18,448 nucleotides of DNA. Source: Flectobacillus sp. GTDB taxonomy: Bacteria > Bacteroidota > Bacteroidia > Cytophagales > Spirosomataceae. A model generated the notes under the pieces. It did not search any database, was not told the origin of the DNA, and saw only the letters and a program-made list of their open reading frames with translations. Shown in pieces: positions 7,601 through 16,000 of the stretch. Numbering within the stretch: position 1 is the first letter of the stretch; each line of letters starts with the position of its first letter. Where the stretch lies: contig JARXAV010000321.1 of NCBI GenBank assembly GCA_029865665.1, positions 1-18,448 on the forward strand. The letters run 5' to 3'. Position numbers and translations under genes: made by a program.

Positions 7601-9485
7601 CTTTTGCTGTACTTGCTGCAAAGATAGGAATGATAATGTAGCCATATTTTTTACCCTCTGCCAAACGCATAACACGTCCAACGGATTGTACCACATCTAC
7701 CTGAGAGTTTCGAGTAGAAAGAAAAAGTACGGCATCCAAGGAAGGTACATCAACACCTTCCGATAAACAACGAGCATTCGTTAAAATACGACATTCCTTA
7801 GGGTCTTCTGGAGTAGCTTTTAGCCATTCTAAATGTTCATTACGTTGAATAACAGACATTTTACCATCCACATGACGAGAACTAACACTAACAAGCTTAT
7901 CTTGTTTATCCTTCGTTAAAGATTTGGTGTAAGTATCTTTCGTATCATTAAAAATCCTTGTTACCTGCTTTGAATCACTTATGTTAGAACAGAAAGCCAC
8001 AGCCCTACGCATAGGTTCTGGGTCAGTTTCAGTAATTAGCCCTGCATCTCCTAAAACCTGTTTAGATAAGGCACTAATACAACCAATTAGATTAGAAGCA
8101 TCATCGGCACTAAATTCTTGATTAGTATCTTTTATTTTCTTTTGGAGTTCTGGCGAAATATCATCTTCAGATACCGTCAGGATAAGCACCTTATAATCTG
8201 TCAATAAACCTTTTTCGACAGCCTCGCCAAAACCAATACGATACATTTCTTCGCCATATAGATTTACATCATCCATTGAACAAAGTGTAGCATCAAATTT
8301 ATCTGCTTTATTTTTAGAAGAGTCATTGAAAATTCTAGGCGTAGCGGTCATATATAACCTTTTACGAGCCTTTATGAACGAATTATCATGCACTTTTACA
8401 AAAGAAGATTCATCTTTACCCGCAATGGTTACACCCGTTGTACGGTGAGCTTCATCACAAATAATCAAATCAAAAATCCCGAAATTTCTATCTTGTTTAA
8501 GAAGTGCCTGTTGTGACTGAGCAATTACCTCAATTGACTGATAAGTAGAAAAGACGACTGTCATTCCTTGCTTATCTCGTTGCTTGATATACTCGAATTG
8601 CTTTAAGATATTTTTTACATCGGTAGAAGCTGGTAATGCCAAATCAATGATACTAGAATCATCTGAGTCATCACTGTTTTTACTAACTCCCGAATCCGAA
8701 CAAATACAAATAGCATTGATAGGTTCAGAAGCCTGAGCAGTCCATTCTCGCAATGTTTGACCCAGTAACGCAATAGATGGCACTAAGAATAAAACTAGGC
8801 CTTTCCCATTGGTTTCATTTTCTGCAATTTTTAACGAGGTAAAGGTTTTACCCGTACCACACGCCATAATTATTTTACCTCTGTCGTGCTGTTGAGAAAG
8901 AAAATGTTCGTGGGTATTATTAATAGCATCTAATTGGTGAAGGCGTGGGCTTTTACGAGCCAAACGAGCAGGCTCACCGAATGCACCACTTTCTAAAACT
9001 TCCCAATCGACAGGAGCTTGTTCTAAATCGTACAGATTTATCCTGGAAACAGGAGGATTTTGGTTTTTGATAGCCTCCTGTGCATTTGCTCCCCAGTTAT
9101 TAGTCGTAGAAATCCAAAGGCGATGAGCAAAGCCAACTGTCTGAAAATTATCGTTTGTAAAAGTACGGCTTGATGTAGATAAGAAAGAATCTACTTCGGG
9201 TTTATCAATGGCAGCATTCTCTGCGTAACACTTACACTGAATTGCCCAATAGTCCCCTTCGTGAGTTAGAGCCACTAAATCTATACCTGTGTCCTTACCA
9301 CCAAAATCTTTTTTAGCAGGAAATTCATTCCAAAGCCAGACATTTTTGAATTTATAAGCATAATTAGGGTCAGTTTGAAGATAAAGCTTCATTATTCGTT
9401 CAAACTTATTTCCCTTATCGTGTTGAGTAAAAGCAGTTTTACGGATTGTTTGGAGTAGAGATTTGAAATGTGATGTATTACTCAT
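4608..9485 (-). CDS. Type ISP restriction-modification enzyme (single-chain nuclease-helicase-methyltransferase)
   Basis: A 1625-residue protein with the full domain order and about the size of the Type ISP enzymes LlaGI and LlaBIII. It would methylate adenine on one strand of an asymmetric site and, on unmodified DNA, translocate and cut after head-on collision. Seen in order: an Mrr-like PD-(D/E)XK nuclease with E29, D69 and QCK at 83-85; an SF2 helicase with Walker A ACGTGKT (208-214), DEAH (344-347), MTAT (379-382) and motif VI QSVGRVMR (600-607); a helical coupler; an N6-adenine methyltransferase with motif I DPFTGTG (913-919) and motif IV NPPY (1032-1035); and a C-terminal part expected to recognise the target. 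All key residues are intact and there is no frameshift, so it should be active. The start ATG at 9485 gives the usual short N-terminal lead before the nuclease. It is the first gene of a minus-strand operon with the HEPN gene downstream. Confidence 0.95.
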   Translation of the reverse strand: MSNTSHFKSLLQTIRKTAFTQHDKGNKFERIMKLYLQTDPNYAYKFKNVWLWNEFPAKKDFGGKDTGIDLVALTHEGDYWAIQCKCYAENAAIDKPEVDSFLSTSSRTFTNDNFQTVGFAHRLWISTTNNWGANAQEAIKNQNPPVSRINLYDLEQAPVDWEVLESGAFGEPARLARKSPRLHQLDAINNTHEHFLSQQHDRGKIIMACGTGKTFTSLKIAENETNGKGLVLFLVPSIALLGQTLREWTAQASEPINAICICSDSGVSKNSDDSDDSSIIDLALPASTDVKNILKQFEYIKQRDKQGMTVVFSTYQSIEVIAQSQQALLKQDRNFGIFDLIICDEAHRTTGVTIAGKDESSFVKVHDNSFIKARKRLYMTATPRIFNDSSKNKADKFDATLCSMDDVNLYGEEMYRIGFGEAVEKGLLTDYKVLILTVSEDDISPELQKKIKDTNQEFSADDASNLIGCISALSKQVLGDAGLITETDPEPMRRAVAFCSNISDSKQVTRIFNDTKDTYTKSLTKDKQDKLVSVSSRHVDGKMSVIQRNEHLEWLKATPEDPKECRILTNARCLSEGVDVPSLDAVLFLSTRNSQVDVVQSVGRVMRLAEGKKYGYIIIPIFAASTAKGEDVLAKSDDYKVVWTVLNALRAHDDRFNATVNKIELNKKRSNKVTVGRPNNGGYTEGGSGATTAGPSADELIQMSLDFEKYQDALFAKMVEKVGDRRYWEQWAKDVAQIAERYILRITRLVNEDKKHGKAFNLFLSGLQKNINPSITQEEAIEMLSQHIITKPVFEALFEGYSFVKNNPISVSMQKMLDLLEDQSFDKDAETLQKFYDSVKERAGGIDNSEGKQKIIVELYDKFFKTAFPKMVEQLGIVYTPIEVVDFMVHSVDAILQKEFNRSISDENVHILDPFTGTGTFMTRLLQSGLIKAQDLQRKYSKELHANEIVLLAYYIAAINIENTFHDLLMAQNPDTNPTDVNYIPFEGICLTDTFQLGESDLSEKMFSEMFPQNSDRVIAQKKAPLRVIIGNPPYSVGQKSANDNAQNQSYPILDAKIANSYAKESNAGLNKSLYDSYIKAFRWSSDRLDKDNGGIIAFVSNGAWLDGNSTDGFRKCLEMEFSTIYVFNLRGNQRTSGELSRKEGGKIFGSGSRTPISISFLVKKPISIKGQKATIHYHDIGDYLKTEEKLNIIKKFSSVANKKMEWVNIQPNEYGDWISQRNDIFSTYISLASEKKNSLTTQSFFNINAVGVNTARDFWVYNFCYTSVEINMKSMIDFYNQELQKTIGIKKSEIGDTISSDARKISWSANLKKDLENGKQHFFVNTAIIKSNYRPFCKQNLYFHKSFIERTGRNEMLYPNIDLPNFTICISPSANDGIAVLLSDKIANFHFNGDTQCFPLYYYEEVKTEQTNLFDTNHTKYQRRDAISDFILKQARQSYSNIVTKEDIFYYVYGFLHSPEYRELFADDLKKMLPRIPLVAQPTDFWSFSKAGRKLAKLHVDYENVPPAEGVIVKGAESGFFKVEKMRFASKQDKSVIYYNSKIIIENIPDEAYQYQVNGKSAIDWIVERYQVTTHKDSGIKNDPNDWAEEVGNPRYILDLLLSIIRVSTETVEIINKLPKVSFE

Positions 9486-9492
9486 GTATGTG

Positions 9493-9524
9493 TTTCAGAA
9501 TTTTAAGAATAAATTATTCTGAAA
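9493..9524 (-). promoter_or_regulatory. Inverted repeat just upstream of the restriction gene
   Basis: TTTCAGAAT (9493-9501) and ATTCTGAAA (9516-9524) form a perfect 9-bp inverted repeat with a 14-nt spacer. It begins 8 bp upstream of the minus-strand start codon (9485). It could be an operator for autoregulation or a leader hairpin limiting translation. No separate controller gene is visible in the window. Confidence 0.4.
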
Positions 9525-9648
9525 AGTAAAACATTCCACGATTATAAACAACAAAGTATAGGCAAACCGTTTGTTTTTTGTGTGAATGGAAGGCTTAAAA
9601 CAGGAAATATGAGTTTTTATAAAAATCCTGTGACCTTTTTATAAATGC

Positions 9649-9692
9649 GATGTCTTAATGATAGAATAATAGAAAAACAGAACTAAGACATC
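9649..9692. repeat. Inverted repeat of 9 bp
   Basis: GATGTCTTA (9649-9657) pairs perfectly with TAAGACATC (9684-9692) across 26 nt. It lies 5' of the orphan terminator at 9742 on the plus strand, so it could be the 5' stem of a small RNA. Alternatively it is a binding site in the divergent regulatory region. Confidence 0.35.
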
Positions 9693-9693
9693 T

Positions 9694-9707
9694 CGTAATA
9701 TATTACG
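9694..9707. promoter_or_regulatory. Perfect 14-bp palindrome, candidate operator
   Basis: CGTAATATATTACG is a perfect palindrome with no spacer, typical in size for the site of a dimeric regulator. Its CGTA...TACG ends recur in the inverted pair at 9816-9850 and in a partial copy at 9878-9889. Confidence 0.4.
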
Positions 9708-9741
9708 TTTAAAGAAAATAAGTGTAGAACTAAATAGTTAA

Positions 9742-9777
9742 AATCCCCAGTCAGTTTCTGATTGGGGATTTTTTTTT
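9742..9777 (+). terminator. Strong intrinsic terminator without an upstream plus-strand gene
   Basis: AATCCCCA (9742-9749) pairs with TGGGGATT (9763-9770). TCAG pairs with CTGA above a G-T wobble, leaving a TTT loop. The stem runs into an unbroken T tract through 9777. This is the clearest factor-independent terminator in the window and it works on the plus strand only, since the minus-strand side has just a short A/T run. No plus-strand gene ends nearby. Confidence 0.85.
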
Positions 9778-9815
9778 GTATCAGGTACATCTTTATTAAG
9801 CACCCATGTACATTA

Positions 9816-9850
9816 CGTAGAATTACGCTAATGTGTACCGTAATTCTACG
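9816..9850. promoter_or_regulatory. Paired inverted CGTAGAATTACG sites upstream of the RHS promoter
   Basis: CGTAGAATTACG (9816-9827) and its exact reverse complement CGTAATTCTACG (9839-9850) are separated by 11 nt. A partial third copy, CGTAGTATTACT (9878-9889), overlaps the proposed RHS promoter. Such an arrangement suits cooperative binding by a regulator. As RNA it would form a 12-bp hairpin, but no T tract follows, so a terminator is unlikely. Confidence 0.45.
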
Positions 9851-9863
9851 GATAATATAGTGG

Positions 9864-9892
9864 TTGACATGAAATCACGTAGTATTACTTTG
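9864..9892 (+). promoter_or_regulatory. Candidate Bacteroidota promoter for the RHS gene
   Basis: TTG at 9864-9866 and TTACTTTG at 9885-9892 lie 18 bp apart. The Bacteroidota consensus is a -33 TTG-type box and a -7 TAnnTTTG box at about this spacing; here only the second base of the -7 box departs from it. Transcription would begin near 9900 and give a leader of about 125 nt. Confidence 0.5.
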
Positions 9893-9922
9893 TGAAATAG
9901 AAAAATGTTTTTAGCATTGTAT

Positions 9923-9970
9923 GGTATTTGAGAATGGAGAACACTGTCCTCAATTTTCAACTCTAATACC
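9923..9970 (+). promoter_or_regulatory. Leader stem-loop in the RHS 5' untranslated region
   Basis: GGTATT (9923-9928) pairs with AATACC (9965-9970), TGAGAAT (9929-9935) with ATTTTCA (9953-9959) including one G-T pair, and GAG with CTC near a 9-nt loop. A 5-nt bulge lies on the 3' side. It falls inside the predicted leader of the RHS transcript, 56 nt before the start codon. It may affect stability or translation. No known riboswitch family is recognised. Confidence 0.35.
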
Positions 9971-10026
9971 ACTAAATAAGATTCTATACAATTGAGTTTT
10001 TTAAAATAACCTAATTAAAACAACTT

Positions 10027-13000
10027 ATGAAACACCTTTTTCTACTCATCTCCCTTTGGGGGGGATTGGCTTATTTGACATTTGCTCAAAAACGAGATTC
10101 TACTAAACGAGATACAACACTCTTTTTCGGAAATATTGTTCCTCCAGCATCTAATCCTAACACTTACACACCTAATCTAGTTCTTCCATCACCTCAAGCA
10201 GCCACATTGGGAAGTTATGGCAACACTCCTATTAACCTAAGTTCTGGTTTGGTGACTCCTAGTATTTCTTTATTTGATTTGAAAGAAGGGAGTATTGAAT
10301 TGGGGATTGGGGTATCCTACCAATACAAGGGTTTCAAACCCTTTGAATCTCCTAGTATCATTGGTAGAGGATGGGCTTTAAATGCAGGAGGTGTTATTAC
10401 TCGTGTTATCAAATCTAAGCCTGATGAAAAAAGACCAATTAGTACATCAAGTCATGCTTATGGATATGCTAATCCAGAAAATAGAACTAACCTAGCTAAC
10501 TTAATAAACAATGATGGAACTATCGTACAGCCAGCAGGACAATCGCTATTTTATAGCATTCCGGATGGAGAACCAGATATGTTTATCTTTAACTTCATGG
10601 GAATGATGGGCAAATTCTTCTTTGGAGAAGATGGTAACATTCATGTGGTGTCTGATAGAAAATTAAAGATTGATTATCAAACGGTGACTCTTACCCAATT
10701 TCCTGCCAATGACCCTAATATCGACAAGACTCATTTTGTGAAATTTACCATTACGGATGAAAACGGAACAGTTTATGAATTTGGTGATACTTCAGCTAGT
10801 GTCGCATTACCCATTAAAAATGTCGAGTTTTCCACCTCAGGGTCAAACTTCGATTGTGTGGGAGGAAGTATGAATATTACTTCTTGGTATATAGCAACAG
10901 TCAGAGATAGAAACGGGCGTAAAATTAATTTTAGCTACACCAATGACTATATGTACCAAAGTGGTGCTAATAAATATTTTGATTTTACTTTGAGAGGAAG
11001 AAATAATACTTCACCCGTTGCAAGGGGACAATATAATACATCTCAACAAACATATTCGTATGATAATATATGGAATTGTGTAGGGTCATTAGAAAACTTT
11101 TTAACTTCTGTTAAAGGAAGTAATTGGACTGTTAATTTCGAGTATGATAAAAGAGGTAATGTGACTTATTTAACAAAGGCAACCTTACTAGCTAATACTG
11201 TACCCAGTCAAGAAATCAAGAAAATATCTTTTGATTTCTTAAATTTGGCTAATCCAGATTTTCTGCTGTTATCAACTTTGGCAGAATCATCACCTGATAA
11301 TTCTGTTATTAAACAACATACTTTCAATTATTCCAACTCCCAAAATTTATCTTATCAAAACCCCTATGCTATCGACTACTGGGGTTTCGATAATGGAGCT
11401 AACTCTAATACTTCACTTATTGCCGATGCCCCTTTTAATGCTCAACGAAGCCCTAGTTTGTTAAATACTTTGAAAGGAGCGTTAACTAATATAAACTATC
11501 CAACTGGTGGCTCAACAGAGTTTATCTATGAACAAAATGAATATAGTCAGCTCCGAGAGTCTGAGTATGAAAATAACGTCTTAATTTACAGAAAACCTTA
11601 TGGTGGGCTTCGAGTGAAGACCATTATCGACACTGATTTAAATGGTGATGTAGTAAGCAGAAAAAATTACTACTATGATTCTTTTGATAACGCCAACAAA
11701 TCTAGCGGTGTTATTTCATCCTCTATTGGACTTACAAAGTTAAGATATGTTGATGCACCATCTAATAATGATCCTACAAAACCTTATTTCCCAGTATTAC
11801 CCAATAAAGACTTCTATTATTCAGAGGGATTACATTCGATAGCTGAAATTCCTATTTATTATACAAATGTAACTGAAGCTCTAAATGACAGTTCTATCAC
11901 TAAAAGTGTATTTACCTCTCACAATGATTATAATGACTTCTTAGGTATAAATTTTGGACATGGGAATAATCAGCTAGGAAGCCCAGCTAGTTACTCAATG
12001 ATGAGGTCGGTAATTAAAGAGGTAAGGTATTATAAATTCAATACCTTGGTTAAAGAGTCTATAAATACTTATAATTTGATTGATAGACATAAGGCTCGTT
12101 CTCTCTATACAGGTAATGCTACCGCAGCTCCTTCTATTAGCCAGTCTATAGATTTCCTAAAGACGTATTATACTTACTCTGGTTGGTTTCAAAAAAAATC
12201 AGAAACAGAGCGCTTGTACGTTGGTGCAACAGATTTCATAGAAACTGTTACAAATTATAACTATGGCAATTCAACCTATTTACAACTTACCTCCATTGCT
12301 ACTCAGAGTAGTAAAGGAGAGACACTCTTGATGAATTATAAATATCCATATGATTTCAACACAGAGCCGTATCTAACGATGACTAGTCGTAACATCATCA
12401 CTCCAATTATTGAAGAAACAGATTCATTAGGAAATACTCAAACTGCTTGGAAATTTACAGATTATGCATCTTTTGGAACGTTATTCTTACCTCAGCAAAT
12501 AAGAACTAAGATTGGTAATGGTACTGTTATTACGCCTATCATTTTTAATAGCTACGATGCACGGGGGAATTTGACAAAGTATACTACAAGCAATGGACAA
12601 ACGACTGCAATGCAATATTATGGCACATTAGATTTAGGTAAAACAGACCTTTTGAAATCTCAGACTACAGGAGGTGGAAATACAGGAACATTGCTAACAA
12701 AGACAATAGCATTTGATTATACACCTCTCATTGGGTTAAACCAAGGAACGGATATAAATGGATATGCTACCACTTATGCTTATGATGTTTTTGGTCGTCT
12801 AAAATCTATAAAGGACTCTCAGAATTATCTTTTAAAAGATTTCAACTATCATTATGCTAATCAACCAGCTCTTTCAGGTCTAGCTATTATTCCTTCCAAT
12901 ACAATGAATTACATTGTAAGCCGTACTGCCAGAGAAGAACAAGCCACTACCACGTTGGATTCGGATGTAAATAAAACCACTACCCAGATTGACTACATGG

Positions 13001-16000
13001 ATGGTATAGGAAGAGGTGTACAATCTTTACTCTGGAAAGCGACACCAGATAAAACAAAGGACTTAATTACTGTAACTACAGTGTTTGATGCCTATGGGCG
13101 TGCCTATAAGAGTATTTTACCTACACCTAGTAGCAGTGCTACTGCTGAATATAAAAGTAATGCTCAGAGTTTAGGTACTGCTTTTTATGGTGATACATAT
13201 CCTTTTACAGAAACCGTTTTTGAAGCCTCTCCACTCAATCGGCCATTCAAGCAATTTGGAGCAGGACAAGCATGGAGAACGGCTAATAAATTTACACAGT
13301 TCGATTACTGGATAACAGGTAGCCAAATTGTCCGTTTTGATATTCAAGCTAATGGTTCTGTAACGGGTAATACTCGATACCCTAGTAGTTCGCTTTACAA
13401 CAATGTGGTCACTAGTGAGCGAGGTACTTGGACAATGGAGGTCAAGGACAAACAAGGGCGAGTAGTGAGCAAATTACAACAGTTAGAAGGCAACACCTTA
13501 GACTTTGCGACGACGGATTATGTTTATAACGATTTAGGCCAACTGAGTTATGTTATTCCGCCTAACATAGATGCCTTGTTTCAAGCAGGAACAGTAAGCA
13601 GTTTTACAGAAAGTGACAACGTATTTTTAGAGGGTATTTACGGCTATCATTACGACAAAAAGGGGCGTTTGATAAAAAAGCATATTCCTGGGGCAGGTTG
13701 GACTCGCTATGTCTATGATAAGAATGACCGTATTGTGCTTGAAAACGACGATAAAGATACCACAGCAAATCTGAAGTATTACAAATTTACCCAATATGAT
13801 GCTTTAGGGCGAGCTGTCCGTACTGGATTAATGACAGGTATTGGCTCTAAAAATAGAGACACGATACAAACAGCCTTTGACAAACAAAGCGATATTCAAT
13901 ACTCCTCTGAGGGATGGGGGGCATTTCCTTCGGGGTATCAACCTGTTGATAGCAGTGTAAAAAGCGTAACTTATTACGACGATTACGCTTGGCAAACGGA
14001 AACGGCCTATAATTTCCAATCTACTAACGCTTTTCATACTCAGGGATTGACTAAAGGACTCGTTACTGGGGCTTTGGTACGGAATTTGGAGACAAATGAC
14101 TGGTACAAATCCGTCAACTATTACGACTACAAAGGGCGTGTTATTCAGTCTTTTTCTCAAAATCATTTGGCTGGAATTGACCGAACAGACTTCCAATATC
14201 GTTTTAATAATGAGGTCTTAAAAACAAGAGTGGTTCATAATAATAGCTTACAATCCATCACCGAAATATATGAATATACCTATGATCACGTAGGACGTAA
14301 AACAAGTTTTGTCCATACCAAAGATGGTGTTAGCCAAAAGGTAGCCAAGTATAATTACGATGCCATTGGAAGAATGATCCAAAAAGTCTTTAAACCTGCT
14401 GGCTCTGCCGTAGGTTCTAAGCAATCAGGGCAATGGACGGATACTAATACATGGCTAACCAATAACTTACCTACTATCAATGATTTAGTTACCATCAATA
14501 ACAATCATAGCATTACCATTCCTAGCAATGCCACAGCAGCAGCAGGGAGTTTAATCATGGGAACAAATACGAATTTGATTTTACAAAGTATTGGACAGCT
14601 CAACATGGGCAGTGCCAGTACAAGTAATTTGCAAAGTCTTGATTATAAATACCACATTCGAGGTGGATTATTGGGGATAAATTTGGATGCCAACAATGAT
14701 TTAACCAATAGCCTATTCTCATTTAGATTAGACTATGAAACGGGTAGTGATGGTTTCTTTGACGGCAATATCCGAAGACAATACTGGAAAAGTAGTCTTG
14801 ATGGAAAACAACGAGCATACGAATACAGCTACGACGGAGCAAGTCGGATTAAGTCAGCCGTTTATGCGAGTCAAGTAGTAGGTGAAAACTATGCCTTAAA
14901 TTCGGTCAACTACGATAGAAATGGAAATATTCTGGCTCTGTCAAGAAATGGTTATAGGACTAATAACACTTTTGGGTTGATTGATAATTTAGCTTATACT
15001 TATAATGCTAACTCAAACAAGATTTTGAAGGTTGATGACATCTCCAACGAAACGGCCTCATTTAAAGATGTTGCTGGAAATGATTATACGTATTGGCAAG
15101 ATGGAGCGTTGAAAAGTGACAATAACAAAGGTATTTCCTTGATTGAGTACAACTATTTGAAATTGCCTAAACGAATTGTAAAGGGGGCAACGACAATTCT
15201 ATATCAATACGATGCTTCTGGACGCAAACTAAGAGAAACGATTGGCACAAACATAACCGATTATGTAGGTAATTTGATTTACAAGAATAATAACCTATAT
15301 CAACTTTCACACGATGAAGGGCGTGCCGTAAATGGTGTTTATGAATACAACATCAAAGACCACTTGGGAAATTTGAGAGTTGCGTTTAAAGATTCTCTGG
15401 GAGTTGTGAAAATTACACAAAGTAATGCTTATGGTGTTTGGGGCGAAGATTTACCAACCTTGAGTTATCAAAATACAGCAAATTTGGATAACTTTAAGTT
15501 TACGGGAAAAGAAAACTTACCAGAAACTGGTTATATTGATTTTGGAGCAAGACTTTATGACAATATTGTTCCTAGATTTATTTCAATTGACCCTCTGGCG
15601 GAGAGAGTGGAAAAATGGTCACCGTATAGTTATGCTTTTGATTCTCCCTTGATATTCATTGATCCAAATGGAATGCTTGGTGAGTACTATGGTTTTAGCG
15701 GTCAATATTTAGGTTCAGATGGTAAAAATGATGGGAATGTTTATGCCGTAAAAGAGTATATCAGTTGGAGAAGCCCTAAAGAAGTAATAAGTATGTATCT
15801 AAATACAAAAGACAATGTTAAAAAAATAGATATTACGAATGATGAATTTATAAATAAAGCTTCAACTGTTTATGGCGAAAGCTCAGCTTACAAATCTAAC
15901 AGATCAGATGAGTTAAGAAAGGAAATGTTCGCCATTGCAAGTGTACATGAAAATAATAGTGAAGCCTATGGAAATAACAGTGATATTGCAAAAAAGTTTA

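Larger units (their letters stand above)
9486..10026. other. Gene-free 541-bp divergent intergenic region
   Basis: It separates the minus-strand restriction operon from the plus-strand RHS gene. No credible coding region was found; only peptides of 11 to 13 codons occur. It is rich in structure: inverted repeats at 9493-9524, 9649-9692, 9816-9850 and 9923-9970, a perfect palindrome at 9694-9707, a strong terminator at 9742-9777, and a promoter at about 9864-9892. The plus-strand terminator lies between two divergent genes and so serves neither, which hints at an undetected plus-strand transcript. Confidence 0.8.

Noticed and set aside
9546..9565. Minus-strand TATACTTTG as a promoter for the restriction operon
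   Set aside because: It does not fit TAnnTTTG in register and no TTG-type box lies 18-20 bp upstream on that strand.
9609..9644. Eleven-codon open frame on the plus strand (starts MSFYKN) with AGGA nearby, and a thirteen-codon frame at 9645
   Set aside because: The AGGA is only 3 nt from the ATG, the frames are tiny, and nothing suggests conservation or a leader-peptide logic.
13828..14196. Minus-strand open frame inside the RHS gene
   Set aside because: It is antisense to clear YD-repeat coding sequence and looks like a product of biased codon use.
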